From: JAAXKN01 sp036261625
Lineage (GTDB): Bacteria > Bacteroidota > Ignavibacteria > Ignavibacteriales > SURF-24
Length of the DNA stretch: 64,000 bases
Assembly: GCA_036261625.1 (NCBI GenBank)
Contig: DATAKL010000059.1
Coordinates: forward strand, 173,213 to 237,212
Reading direction: 5' to 3'
Made by a program: the position numbers and the translations under genes. How positions within the stretch are numbered: the first letter of the stretch is position 1; each line of letters begins with the position of its first letter. This document shows positions 55,198 through 63,385 of the stretch, piece after piece. The notes under the pieces are model-generated. The model saw nothing but the letters and a program-made list of their open reading frames with translations, did no database searches and was not told where the DNA came from.

Positions 55198-55480
55198 AAA
55201 TGAGGTGCTCTTTTACTGAGGGGAGCATATTAGGTTTTATTGCATTGGCAGAAACAAGATCAACTTTTACTCCTAAGAGTGATTCAAGCTCTTCGGCAAG
55301 AGTAACAAAATCCAGTCCTATCGGTTTTTCAAATTCAACCAGAATATCAATGTCACTCAATTCTGTGGCGAGTCCATAGGCATAGGAGCCGAATATGCCC
55401 ATTTCCTTAATGTTATATTTTCTTTTAAGCTCATCCTTACTGCGGGCAAGGATAGCTTTTAATTCCATCAAATTTTTCAT
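55190..55480 (-). CDS. mntA: MntA-like minimal nucleotidyltransferase antitoxin
   Basis: I choose the ATG at 55480, which has AGGAG just upstream; the longer frame to 55555 is not family-like. The 96-residue product has the GSx10DxD motif (G31, S32, D43, D45) of the MNT fold and a third acidic residue in VKVDLVS. In the MntA-HepT type, this protein transfers AMP to the toxin. It precedes hepT with an 8-bp overlap. Confidence 0.9.
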   Translation of the reverse strand: MKNLMELKAILARSKDELKRKYNIKEMGIFGSYAYGLATELSDIDILVEFEKPIGLDFVTLAEELESLLGVKVDLVSANAIKPNMLPSVKEHLIYV

Positions 55481-55599
55481 TTGGCTCCTCTTAAAAAATC
55501 TGATCCAAGTATGGGTTAGATAAAGCATAAGTTCAAAACTTATGTCTTGATACAAAAATCAGTAATTTTGCCTCAAAAGTCAATTTAGCCTACCTGTTC

Positions 55600-55768
55600 T
55601 GGGCAGGGAAGTACCAAAATGCAAAAAGCCCAAAAACGTTTTAATCCGTCTTTGAGCTTTTGCAAGCGGAAAGGGGGAGATGATGCACAGCTCCTTAAAA
55701 TGTTTGGAATTCAGGCTGTTTTAAGTATTTCTGAGAAGTCGATGTCCTAAAAATGTCCTAAATATTTT
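55600..55768 (+). repeat. Dispersed repeat, left-shortened copy R4
   Basis: It begins at GGGCAGGGAAGTACC and has the hairpin (AAAGCCCAAAAACG to GAGCTTTT), CAAGCGGAAAGGGGGAGATGATG, and the right end GTCGATGTCCTAAAAATGTCC. The AT-rich left end is missing. It ends 7 bp before the stop of the next minus-strand gene. Confidence 0.9.
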
Positions 55769-55774
55769 CTCTTT

Positions 55775-56950
55775 TTACTTATAAGGTGTACCCTGGACGA
55801 CAGCGTAGACCTGTGAACCTAATTCAAGTATCATCCAGATCTTGCCGGAACTGGTTTTGGAAAATTTCATAAATATTCCCTCAAACTGTCCGTATGGAAG
55901 GTATGAAATAGGCTCAATCTTCATGAAATCTTTCCCGTTCCAATGATACATTTTGTACTGAAGACCGCCTGTCCAGATGTCATTCGGAGAAAAGGCTTTG
56001 ATGCTCATAGACGGCAATTCATTTGGCTGAATAGGGAAGCCTCTTGAAACAAAGGTGGTTTTACTGAAGACTTCTGAGCTGCCATGGGACTTTAGTTCAT
56101 ATATCCCATGCCCTGCCAGATAAATGTAGAGTGAGTCTGTCTGAGAACATCTGTAAACGGACAGGTCATAGAAAAAGCCAGTTACTTCAGGTATTTTTAC
56201 AGGTGTTCCTGTCGTATCATGATTGTCTAAAAGCTTTGTCCATTTATTATCCTTATACTTCCACAACTGCCCTGGATACTCACCGGTCACATAAGACTTT
56301 GACCCGAGAAAATAGATCTCACTTTTTGAAGTGCCTTTGACTTTTGTAAAATTAAAATCCGTAGGAGCCTTGGTGTATACCCACCCGGATGTATAACCGT
56401 CCTTTGTATAGACCATTCCATCTGTTCCTCCGGCTACAAAGAAGCCTTTCCCGTCTGTCCAGACCGAGTACAGTTCTCCCGGGGTCTGAAACTGGTAGCC
56501 CTTCCACTTCTTTGTCCTGTTGTCAAATTCCCCCAGCCCTGCTTTTTCATTTCCTTTATACCAGTATCCAACTGAAACCATGAAATGGTCGTCTCCTGTA
56601 ACGTCATTGGCTATATGTTTATAAATCTCCTCGAAAGTACCGTTTAAGTTCTTCTCCCAGACCTTCCCGTTCCAGTGAAGGCCTGCGTAGCCTGTAAAGA
56701 CACCATCTGTCCACTGGTAAATATCCCCCATCAGGTATGCATCACTATCGGAGAATGCCCATATGCCCCCTAATGTTGAGGGGAATAAGGCAACTGAATC
56801 CATCTGCCATGAGAAGTTCCTGTTTCCTGTAGGGAATTCGCAGGTATTATTACCTGATGAATCCGGCGGCATAGTGCCCGGATCTTTTTTACATCCATAG
56901 ACAAATATTAAAGAATATACAGCCAGTGCTGCCATGATGTATTTTATCAT
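55775..56950 (-). CDS. Hypothetical lipoprotein with beta-propeller-like repeats
   Basis: I choose the ATG at 56950 with GAGGAG upstream; the ATG at 56977 precedes that site. The 391-residue product has lipobox VYGC near residue 20. The body has repeated strands with W and G of the kind seen in propellers, for example WAFSDSDAYLMGDIY, SVWTDGKGFFVAGGTDG and DIWTGGLQYKMYHWNG. It is similar in plan to the lipoprotein at 61664. Function unknown. It is the sole gene between copies R4 and R5. Confidence 0.65.
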   Translation of the reverse strand: MIKYIMAALAVYSLIFVYGCKKDPGTMPPDSSGNNTCEFPTGNRNFSWQMDSVALFPSTLGGIWAFSDSDAYLMGDIYQWTDGVFTGYAGLHWNGKVWEKNLNGTFEEIYKHIANDVTGDDHFMVSVGYWYKGNEKAGLGEFDNRTKKWKGYQFQTPGELYSVWTDGKGFFVAGGTDGMVYTKDGYTSGWVYTKAPTDFNFTKVKGTSKSEIYFLGSKSYVTGEYPGQLWKYKDNKWTKLLDNHDTTGTPVKIPEVTGFFYDLSVYRCSQTDSLYIYLAGHGIYELKSHGSSEVFSKTTFVSRGFPIQPNELPSMSIKAFSPNDIWTGGLQYKMYHWNGKDFMKIEPISYLPYGQFEGIFMKFSKTSSGKIWMILELGSQVYAVVQGTPYK

Positions 56951-57037
56951 TATTACCAACTCCTCAGTAGGATTCAATTATTTACAAAATGGTTTTTATT
57001 CCATTTACCAGACAAGGGAAAATATTTCCTTAATATA

Positions 57038-57303
57038 ATATGGTGACCAAGATCGTTTTCGGAAAATTAACGAAGAAAATATAAAAAGTGAGATTTATTT
57101 TCAAATGGGCTACACGCTACCGGAGATCACAAAAAAGAGCAGGGAAGTACAAAATGCAAAAAGCTCAAAAACATTTATAATACGTCTTTGAGCTTTTGTA
57201 AGCGGAAAGGGGGAGATTTTCCGCAGCCTCTCAAAATGTTTGGAATTTGGACTGTATTGAGCATATCTTGTGTGTCGATGTCCTAAAAATGTCCTAATTA
57301 ATT
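57038..57303 (+). repeat. Dispersed repeat, full-length copy R5
   Basis: All segments are present, from TATGGTGACCAAGATCG to GTCGATGTCCTAAAAATGTCC. In this copy GCGGAAA and TTTTCCGC flank GGGGGAGA, so the box itself forms a hairpin. Confidence 0.9.
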
Positions 57304-57306
57304 TTC

Positions 57307-57343
57307 AAAAAAAAGCCCTCAAAGGTTCAATCTTCAAGGGCTT
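57307..57343 (-). terminator. Terminator of the T9SS gene at 57365
   Basis: Read on the minus strand, AAGCCCTTGAAG pairs with CTTTGAGGGCTT (imperfect) and runs into eight T. It abuts the right end of repeat R5. Confidence 0.75.
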
Positions 57344-57364
57344 CGAGTAAAGTGGTATTTAATC

Positions 57365-58270
57365 CTATTTCATTAAGATAAACTTCTTTGAAAGATTGTA
57401 CCCGCCTGATTCCAGTCTATAAAGGTATACTCCGCTTGGGAGGCTACGACCGTCAAACCTCACGCTGTAGCTTCCTGCTGGCTTATATTCATCTACAACA
57501 ATGGCAATCCTTTTCCCAAGTGCATCAAACACTGAGAGCTTAACGTTACCTGCTGCCTTAATCGAATAATCTATTGTTGTTGTTGGGTTGAAAGGATTAG
57601 GATAATTCTGCTCTAGAGCAAAATTATCAGGAACAGTTTTTCCTTTCTCCTCCTTTACAGAAGTCGGCACCAAGCCCAACGTATCGCCGTTTATAACGCA
57701 TCCAATCAAAGTCTTATATTCTACTTCTATTCCCTCCCAAATAAGCCCGAACCCTTTTGCAATTATCTCATCCCTTTCCCATGTTCTGAAGTCAAGAACT
57801 GTGTCACCGTTTTGAACTCTGAAGAAAAAATAACTGATTGCATATGCAGTAGTAGGCTTTCCAAATACAATGGCATCATAAGTCTTAGTTACTGTTGCTA
57901 TCTCGGGAGAACCTCCGATGGAATCTATATCAGGTCTTACTATCCACTTATCTCCACTTCCTGCGATTGGGAATCTATATACCAGTTCCATTAGTGATGT
58001 CGGATATTGGAAAACACTGTCCTGCTTAGGAGATACCATAAAAATCCATTTATCTGTAAAAATAATACTGTCCTGCTTAATACAGAGAGAACGGTACCCC
58101 TTTTGGTTTATTGAATCCTCAATTATTTTTTGTACCTCAATTCTTCCATCATCATACTTGTAAACCCATGTGTTTCCTAATCTACTGGGGAAATAAGTTG
58201 TATCTTCCTGCTGAGCATAAAGCTGGGAACAGAATGCTAACACAAAAAGGATGATGGTTCTGAGTTTCAT
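57365..58270 (-). CDS. Secreted protein with T9SS type A sorting domain
   Basis: The 301-residue protein has a signal peptide (to about LYAQ, residue 20) and a domain of about 190 residues with mostly beta character (FPSRLGNTWVYKYDDGR at its start). The sorting domain follows: LEQNYPNPFNPTTTIDYSI near residue 220, and the C-terminal LSKKFILMK. The N-terminal domain is not recognised; it is shared in style with other short T9SS cargo. It lies alone between copies R5 and R6. Confidence 0.78.
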   Translation of the reverse strand: MKLRTIILFVLAFCSQLYAQQEDTTYFPSRLGNTWVYKYDDGRIEVQKIIEDSINQKGYRSLCIKQDSIIFTDKWIFMVSPKQDSVFQYPTSLMELVYRFPIAGSGDKWIVRPDIDSIGGSPEIATVTKTYDAIVFGKPTTAYAISYFFFRVQNGDTVLDFRTWERDEIIAKGFGLIWEGIEVEYKTLIGCVINGDTLGLVPTSVKEEKGKTVPDNFALEQNYPNPFNPTTTIDYSIKAAGNVKLSVFDALGKRIAIVVDEYKPAGSYSVRFDGRSLPSGVYLYRLESGGYNLSKKFILMK

Positions 58271-58327
58271 TAGGTCACCTGTTATTTTGATATTTTGTGA
58301 ATTTATTAGGACTCTATCAATAGCTTA

Positions 58328-58440
58328 TTACTTCAAAAGAAGCATCATACCGATTTTTGTAAAATCATTTGCTCTGGTTTTATATAAATACATTCCACTT
58401 GGAAGTATTTCATGGTGACTCCAGAGAAAATGAAAGAAAT
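58328..58440 (-). pseudogene. Relic of a T9SS sorting-domain C-terminus
   Basis: The minus-strand frame ends LPSGMYLYKTRANDF, then MMLLLK and a stop, the classic end of a type A sorting domain. The frame breaks down upstream, within about 40 codons, next to repeat R6. No start, signal or body is left. It shows that a further T9SS gene once occupied this interval. Confidence 0.65.
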
Positions 58441-58463
58441 AATTCATCAAAAATATTTGACCC

Positions 58464-58753
58464 TATACATATATATATGGTGACGAAGAGCGCTTTCGGA
58501 AAATTATTGAAAAAAATATAAAAAAGTGAGATTTATTTTCAAATGGGCTACGCATAATAGCCATTCACAAGGAAGGGGCAGGGAAGTACCAAAATACAAA
58601 AAGCCCAAAAACAGCGTTTTTAACTGTCTTTGAGCTTTTGTTTTCTTAAGCGGAAAGGGGGAGATTTTCCGCAGCCCTTTAGAATGTCTGGAATTCAGGC
58701 TGTATTGAGCATTTCTGATGAGGTGATGTCCTAAAAATGTCCTAATTATTTTC
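58464..58753 (+). repeat. Dispersed repeat, full-length copy R6
   Basis: All segments are present, from TATATGGTGACGAAGAGCG to AGGTGATGTCCTAAAAATGTCC. As in R5 the GCGGAAA and TTTTCCGC parts are complementary. An 84-codon minus-strand frame across it is most likely accidental. Confidence 0.92.
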
Positions 58754-58756
58754 AAC

Positions 58757-58791
58757 AAAAAAGCCCTTAAAGGATGGATCTTAAAGGGCTT
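58757..58791 (-). terminator. Terminator of the YCF48-like gene
   Basis: On the minus strand AAGCCCTTTAAG pairs with CTTTAAGGGCTT, followed by a T run. It abuts the right end of repeat R6. Confidence 0.82.
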
Positions 58792-58812
58792 TGAATTAAA
58801 TATCGCTTGATG

Positions 58813-61119
58813 CTACTTAATCAGGAGGAGCTTCTTTGAGGCTCTGAACTCTCCGGCCTGCATGGAATAAATATACATTCCCGAGGGCAGGGAAGAGGCA
58901 TCAAAGCGAACATTGTACTCGCCTGCATTCTGTTCTTTATTTACAAGAGTTATAATTTCACGGCCCAGCATGTCGTAGACCATGAGCTTAACATGAGACT
59001 TATTAGTGACTGAGTATCTTATAGTTGTTGCCGGGTTGAATGGATTTGGATAGTTCTGCATCAGATCCATGTGAGAAGGAATTACTTTATTATTCCGAAC
59101 ATTAGGTTCTTCCACGGATACGACTCCTCCCCCGTTTGTTGTTTTCACGATCCCGTTTCCTAATGCCCAAGCGGTTGATCCGTTCAGAAAACAAAAGTTG
59201 ATTACTTCATCGTTAAGAGGACAATTCTGATCGAACCAGGTATTCCCACCATCAGTTGTCTTAATGATCACTGATTTTTGATCCGGAATATCAAATCCTC
59301 CTAACCATCCTGTTTTTTCATTAAGAAAATATATAGTGCTATATCCTCCTATAAGGGGTTTATTTGTTGGAAACCAGCTTTTCCCTCCATCTGTCGTTTT
59401 AATTATAGCTTCCTTCCAGTTTAACTGTCCAACACTATAACCAACCTCTTCATTTACGAAAAAGAATGAACGTACGGTGAAGTTGGAATCCACAACCTGC
59501 TCTTTCCATGTTACCCCCTTATCCCTTGTTTTCAGCAGTGTATTACCGGTTGAATATGATAGCCAACCCGTGGAATCATTAATGAATTGTACTTTATTCA
59601 ACACACTCTTAAAATCAAAAGGTATTTTCTTCCAGGTTTGACCTTTGTCAGTTGTTTTAAGTAATACTTTACCTGAAAGCCATCCTAAGGAATCATTCTG
59701 AAAGGTTACATAGAAAAATGCTCCTGAAAGAAAATCCCCTTCCTTTGAAAGCCAGTGCTGTCCTCCATCTGTGGTGTATAGTACCGGAGGCTTTGGAGCC
59801 GGATCAGGCTCACCAGCCCTATAGAGCATACCTCCTGCTACCCAGGCATTGTTCTTATCAATGGCATGGACAGAGTAAAATCGCCTGTCCCTGTCATAAT
59901 ACTGCTTTACCCAGGTACTTCCTCCATCTGTTGTATTCATAATAAGACCGGAATCTCCGACTGCCCAGCCTATATTTTCATCGGCAAAGGAAACAGATCT
60001 TATAGTTATTGCCTCTTTCCTTAACGGATTCCAGCTCTGACCGGCATCAGTTGTCTTGAAAAGTAGTCCTGACTGCCCCATAATGAATCCATTATTCTTA
60101 TCAAAAAATCTTACTCTTAACAGCTGACCATAACTTGTATCTGGATTAATTTCAGTCCAGTTCTCTCCTCCATCGGTTGTCTTTAGGATGTGCCCTCCCC
60201 AGGAATCATTTATTGTTCCATTGCCTCCCACAATCCAACCCGTAAGAGAATCCTTAAATGAGAGTGAGTAGAAATACTGATATTTTTCATTCTTGTACTT
60301 TTCGGATAAATTCTGATACTTCCACGAAAGCCCACCGTCACTGCTTTTTATAAATACACCCTGGTCACCAACCATGAAGACATTCTTTTTCCCCACAAAG
60401 CTTACATCATATAGTGAACTCCAGATTCTTTTTTCTGCAATGCTGTCTGTCCACTTCCACGACTTTCCGCAGTCGGTAGTTCTGTAGATCTGATCACCAT
60501 AGTATCCGGCCCCGATTACCCAGCCGTTGTTCTTATCGGTGAATGTAACCCTGTAGAGCCTGAATATGTCCAGAAAAAGATCCCTCCCCCGGTCCTGGCT
60601 TATATAGACGTCCATCTTCTTCGTGTCCCAGTTTTTCCCCCCGTCAGTTGTCCTAAGTACTATTCCGTCTTCACCTACAACAATCCCCGTATCCGAATCC
60701 ACAAAATAGACCGAAAGAAGTGGAAGCTTTGTATTTACACTGACCTCAGTCCAGGAGTCCCCTGCGTCAGTTGTCTTAAGAAGCACATTCTTTTCCGTAA
60801 ACCATATGCCGCCTGCTGCCCAGCCGTTATTTCGGTCCACAAAGTGAACGCTTTCAAGATTGTAGGAAGTATTTCCTATGTGATGCTTTACATCCCAGCT
60901 TTTTCCCCCGTCGGTCGTCTTCATAAAGGTCCCGAGGTCGCCTACTGCACATAGGGTGTCCTTACTGAACATGAATATATCGTGAATTGTGTTGCCCTGA
61001 GGCTTAGGGTACTGCCATTGCCAGCCGTTTTCATCTGTCTGGGCTTTCAGATGAAATGAAAAGATTAGAAAGAAACTCAGAAAGAAAATCCATTTTAGAA
61101 AGGGGGGATTTGCCTTCAT
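58813..61119 (-). CDS. YCF48/BNR-repeat beta-propeller protein with T9SS sorting domain
   Basis: The 768-residue protein has a signal peptide ending near HLKAQ (about residue 27). The body holds about 13 Asp-box repeats of the type TTDGG-SW (KTTDGGKSW, RTTDGGKNW, KTTDGGENW and so on), each followed by a V-F-D---GW-VG strand, the pattern of YCF48/HCF136-like propellers. A type A sorting domain fills the last 85 residues (LMQNYPNPFNPATTI ... ASKKLLLIK). It is probably secreted to the cell surface. Ligand unknown. It is the sole gene between copies R6 and R7. Confidence 0.87.
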   Translation of the reverse strand: MKANPPFLKWIFFLSFFLIFSFHLKAQTDENGWQWQYPKPQGNTIHDIFMFSKDTLCAVGDLGTFMKTTDGGKSWDVKHHIGNTSYNLESVHFVDRNNGWAAGGIWFTEKNVLLKTTDAGDSWTEVSVNTKLPLLSVYFVDSDTGIVVGEDGIVLRTTDGGKNWDTKKMDVYISQDRGRDLFLDIFRLYRVTFTDKNNGWVIGAGYYGDQIYRTTDCGKSWKWTDSIAEKRIWSSLYDVSFVGKKNVFMVGDQGVFIKSSDGGLSWKYQNLSEKYKNEKYQYFYSLSFKDSLTGWIVGGNGTINDSWGGHILKTTDGGENWTEINPDTSYGQLLRVRFFDKNNGFIMGQSGLLFKTTDAGQSWNPLRKEAITIRSVSFADENIGWAVGDSGLIMNTTDGGSTWVKQYYDRDRRFYSVHAIDKNNAWVAGGMLYRAGEPDPAPKPPVLYTTDGGQHWLSKEGDFLSGAFFYVTFQNDSLGWLSGKVLLKTTDKGQTWKKIPFDFKSVLNKVQFINDSTGWLSYSTGNTLLKTRDKGVTWKEQVVDSNFTVRSFFFVNEEVGYSVGQLNWKEAIIKTTDGGKSWFPTNKPLIGGYSTIYFLNEKTGWLGGFDIPDQKSVIIKTTDGGNTWFDQNCPLNDEVINFCFLNGSTAWALGNGIVKTTNGGGVVSVEEPNVRNNKVIPSHMDLMQNYPNPFNPATTIRYSVTNKSHVKLMVYDMLGREIITLVNKEQNAGEYNVRFDASSLPSGMYIYSMQAGEFRASKKLLLIK

Positions 61120-61316
61120 TTCTTTGTCCTCGATTATTTTGCTCTTGAAAAGGAAAAATAAAGTAAATATTAATTGCCACAGCGAAAAATATTAAAAGCT
61201 GATGAGGGGTATCAGGGAGTTGTTGTGCTCCAAGTTGAATACACCTCCTAGAATTTATGTATTTTATATCTGGTCAGATCTGTTACTTATCCATAAATGT
61301 GCAAAAGCTTGCTTTA

Positions 61317-61597
61317 TTATATATATGGTGACGAAGAGCGTTTTCGGAAAAAACGATGAGGAAAAATAAAAAAATGTGGAGAATTTTCAAACGGGCTACC
61401 CATAACAGCAGATCACAAAGAGGGACAGGGAATTACTAAAATGCAAAAAGCTCAAAAACGTTTAATCCGTCTTTGAGCTTTTGTTTTTCTAAGCGGAAAG
61501 GGGGAGAAGATGCGCAGGTCCCTAAAATATTTGGAATTCAGGCTGTTTTAGCCATTTCTTGTATGCCGATGTCCTAAAAGTGTCCTAAATATTTCCC
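61317..61597 (+). repeat. Dispersed repeat, full-length copy R7
   Basis: All segments are present, from ATATGGTGACGAAGAGCG through CGGGCTACCCATAACAGCAG, the hairpin and the AAGCGGAAAGGGGGAGAAG box, to CCGATGTCCTAAAAGTGTCC. Confidence 0.92.
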
Positions 61598-61663
61598 AGT
61601 AAGAATAATTCATCAAGAGTCCAGTTCTTATTGTGCGGCTTCAGTTTCCTTTAGATTAAGTTT

Positions 61664-62980
61664 TTAATATCTGCTGCCAACAATGATAATGGCTTTATTC
61701 CCGTTCCATCCCACTGCCACTATTTTATTTTCTGTTACGGCTACTGAATTGTACACTCCATAGGATAAACTCAATTGATCAAATGTTTTCCATTCTATGC
61801 CGTTATAATGTGAAATCTTTGAACCCACTGCGTAAATATCATTTAATCCCGTACCCCTGATTTTATTTATTATCATATTGTGGAATTCAGGAAATTCCTT
61901 CCACTTACCCCCGCTGTTTGCGTATAAACCCACCCCTCCGGCATACATTGGAAATCCATTTTTTGTCCAGAGTGAATAAATATAATGACGTGGTTCCCAG
62001 CTCACAGTGTCCACTTTTGTCTTTTCAGTAATTCTTAGAATTTGCCCATCGCCTGCATAACTTGGGGGTAAAACAGCCATATAGGCCGTATATTTACCTG
62101 TTGCAGGATCCTTAAAACCGTAAATATCACATATGTTTGAACTGGTACCGGAATTAAGCTTCATCCACTTCACCCAGTTACCACTCGTGCAGTAATAGAT
62201 TGAGCCGCTTCCACCGACACAATATATATTATACGCATCCGGTGACCAGACGGCAGCTACCTGTCCGGTAAAAACCGTCCCGCTTGCAAAATATCCAAGT
62301 TCTTTCCAGGTATCGCCGGTTTTTATAAGCAAACTGCTCAGAGGGGCAAAGAAAAGATAGCCGTCAGCTGAACATGCCGCATTAATGAGTCCCGGCCATT
62401 CAGGCTGAGTTGCAATTCTGTATGGCACTTTGACTAACTTCCAGCTATTACCGTCGTAATGCGCTGCACCATAGGGCTGCCAGTCATAAGTCCCGTCAGG
62501 GTTATATTGGTCAACTTCTCCAACAGCCCAAATATCGTTTTCATTTACTATGGCAACATCCTGGAAGTAGGCAGGATTATATCCTTCAAATTCAATTATC
62601 TGCCAGTTGTAGTTATTACTCGTTGGATTAAGAGTAGTCAGTTCAATTTCATTGCTTTCTGAAATCTGCCTGCCCTCTTTTTTTAATACTAATTTATACT
62701 TGTAAGTATTTCCCTGTTCAGTAGTTGAATCAACAAGCAGGGTATCAGAAAGTGAGGAAAATGTTATAATCTCTTTCCCATCTCTTTGAAGCACTAATGA
62801 GGAGTTTGATGAAGATATTTTGGCCTGAACATTTAGATAAACCTCCCTTACGCCAATATCAAGTACTGTAATATGTATATTGTTTTCTTCATATTGGAGA
62901 GGCTCCGTTACCTTGCAAGCCCAGCCCGTTACAATTATAATCAACAGAAAGAATTTCACTAAAGATTTCGAATGCTTCAT
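61664..62980 (-). CDS. Hypothetical lipoprotein with propeller-like domain
   Basis: The 438-residue product has lipobox GWAC near residue 22. Residues 30-115 look like a fibronectin type III or similar sandwich (SLVLQRDGKEIITF, YKYKLVLKKEGRQIS). Residues 125-438 are propeller-like with repeated D-WAVG and Y-V-GGS-SIYY strands (NDIWAVGEVDQYNPDG, YNIYCVGGSGSIYY, LNDIYAVGSKISHYNG). Its plan is like that of the lipoprotein at 55775, so the two may be paralogues. It is the sole gene between copies R7 and R8. Confidence 0.65.
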   Translation of the reverse strand: MKHSKSLVKFFLLIIIVTGWACKVTEPLQYEENNIHITVLDIGVREVYLNVQAKISSSNSSLVLQRDGKEIITFSSLSDTLLVDSTTEQGNTYKYKLVLKKEGRQISESNEIELTTLNPTSNNYNWQIIEFEGYNPAYFQDVAIVNENDIWAVGEVDQYNPDGTYDWQPYGAAHYDGNSWKLVKVPYRIATQPEWPGLINAACSADGYLFFAPLSSLLIKTGDTWKELGYFASGTVFTGQVAAVWSPDAYNIYCVGGSGSIYYCTSGNWVKWMKLNSGTSSNICDIYGFKDPATGKYTAYMAVLPPSYAGDGQILRITEKTKVDTVSWEPRHYIYSLWTKNGFPMYAGGVGLYANSGGKWKEFPEFHNMIINKIRGTGLNDIYAVGSKISHYNGIEWKTFDQLSLSYGVYNSVAVTENKIVAVGWNGNKAIIIVGSRY

Positions 62981-63050
62981 AAATTTACTTTTTATCTAAA
63001 CCAGTGGCTTCAATTTATTCACCAAATAATATATTACCCTATTTGTAACA

Positions 63051-63328
63051 TAAATGGTGACAAAGAGCGTTTTCGGAAAATTATTGAAAAAAACACAAAA
63101 AAGTGAGATTTATTTTCAAACGGGCTACCCATAACAGCAGATCACAAAGAGGGACAGGGAAGTACTAAAATGCAAAAAGCTCAAAAACGTTTAATCCGTC
63201 TTTGAGCTTTTGTTTTTCTAAGCGGAAAGGGGGAGAAGATGCGCAGGTCTTCAAAATGTTTGGAAATCAGATCGTTTTGAACATTTCTGATGAGTCGATG
63301 TCCTAAAAATGTCCTAAATATTTTTCAA
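63051..63328 (+). repeat. Dispersed repeat, full-length copy R8
   Basis: All segments are present, from AAATGGTGACAAAGAGCG to GTCGATGTCCTAAAAATGTCC. It is very close to R7 in its middle part (CGGGCTACCCATAACAGCAG is shared). Confidence 0.92.
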
Positions 63329-63329
63329 C

Positions 63330-63366
63330 AAAAAAGCCCTCGAGGAATAAATCTTCAAGGGCCTTG
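63330..63366 (-). terminator. Terminator of the truncated T9SS gene
   Basis: On the minus strand AAGGCCCTTGAAG pairs imperfectly with CTCGAGGGCTTT and a T run follows. It abuts the right end of repeat R8. Confidence 0.75.
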
Positions 63367-63385
63367 AATTAAATATTGGTTGAGG

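Noticed and set aside
57200..57232. tRNA gene remnant in the repeat (GCGGAAAGGGGGAGAT looks like a tRNA 3' end on the other strand)
   Set aside because: The complementary CCCCC arm and the other tRNA arms are missing in all copies.
58504..58758. Minus-strand ORF of 84 codons in repeat R6, and a similar one of 67 codons at 53960-54163 in R3
   Set aside because: They lie wholly within repeats; the frame is broken in other copies and there is no ribosome binding site.
50332..63328. CRISPR array
   Set aside because: The repeats are 140-290 bp, imperfect and 1-2.5 kb apart with genes between them; no short regular spacers and no cas genes.
50332..63328. Classical integron attC sites
   Set aside because: I could not find the paired RYYYAAC/GTTRRRY core sites at the repeat ends, and no integrase gene lies in the window. 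The cassette idea is kept only as a layout.
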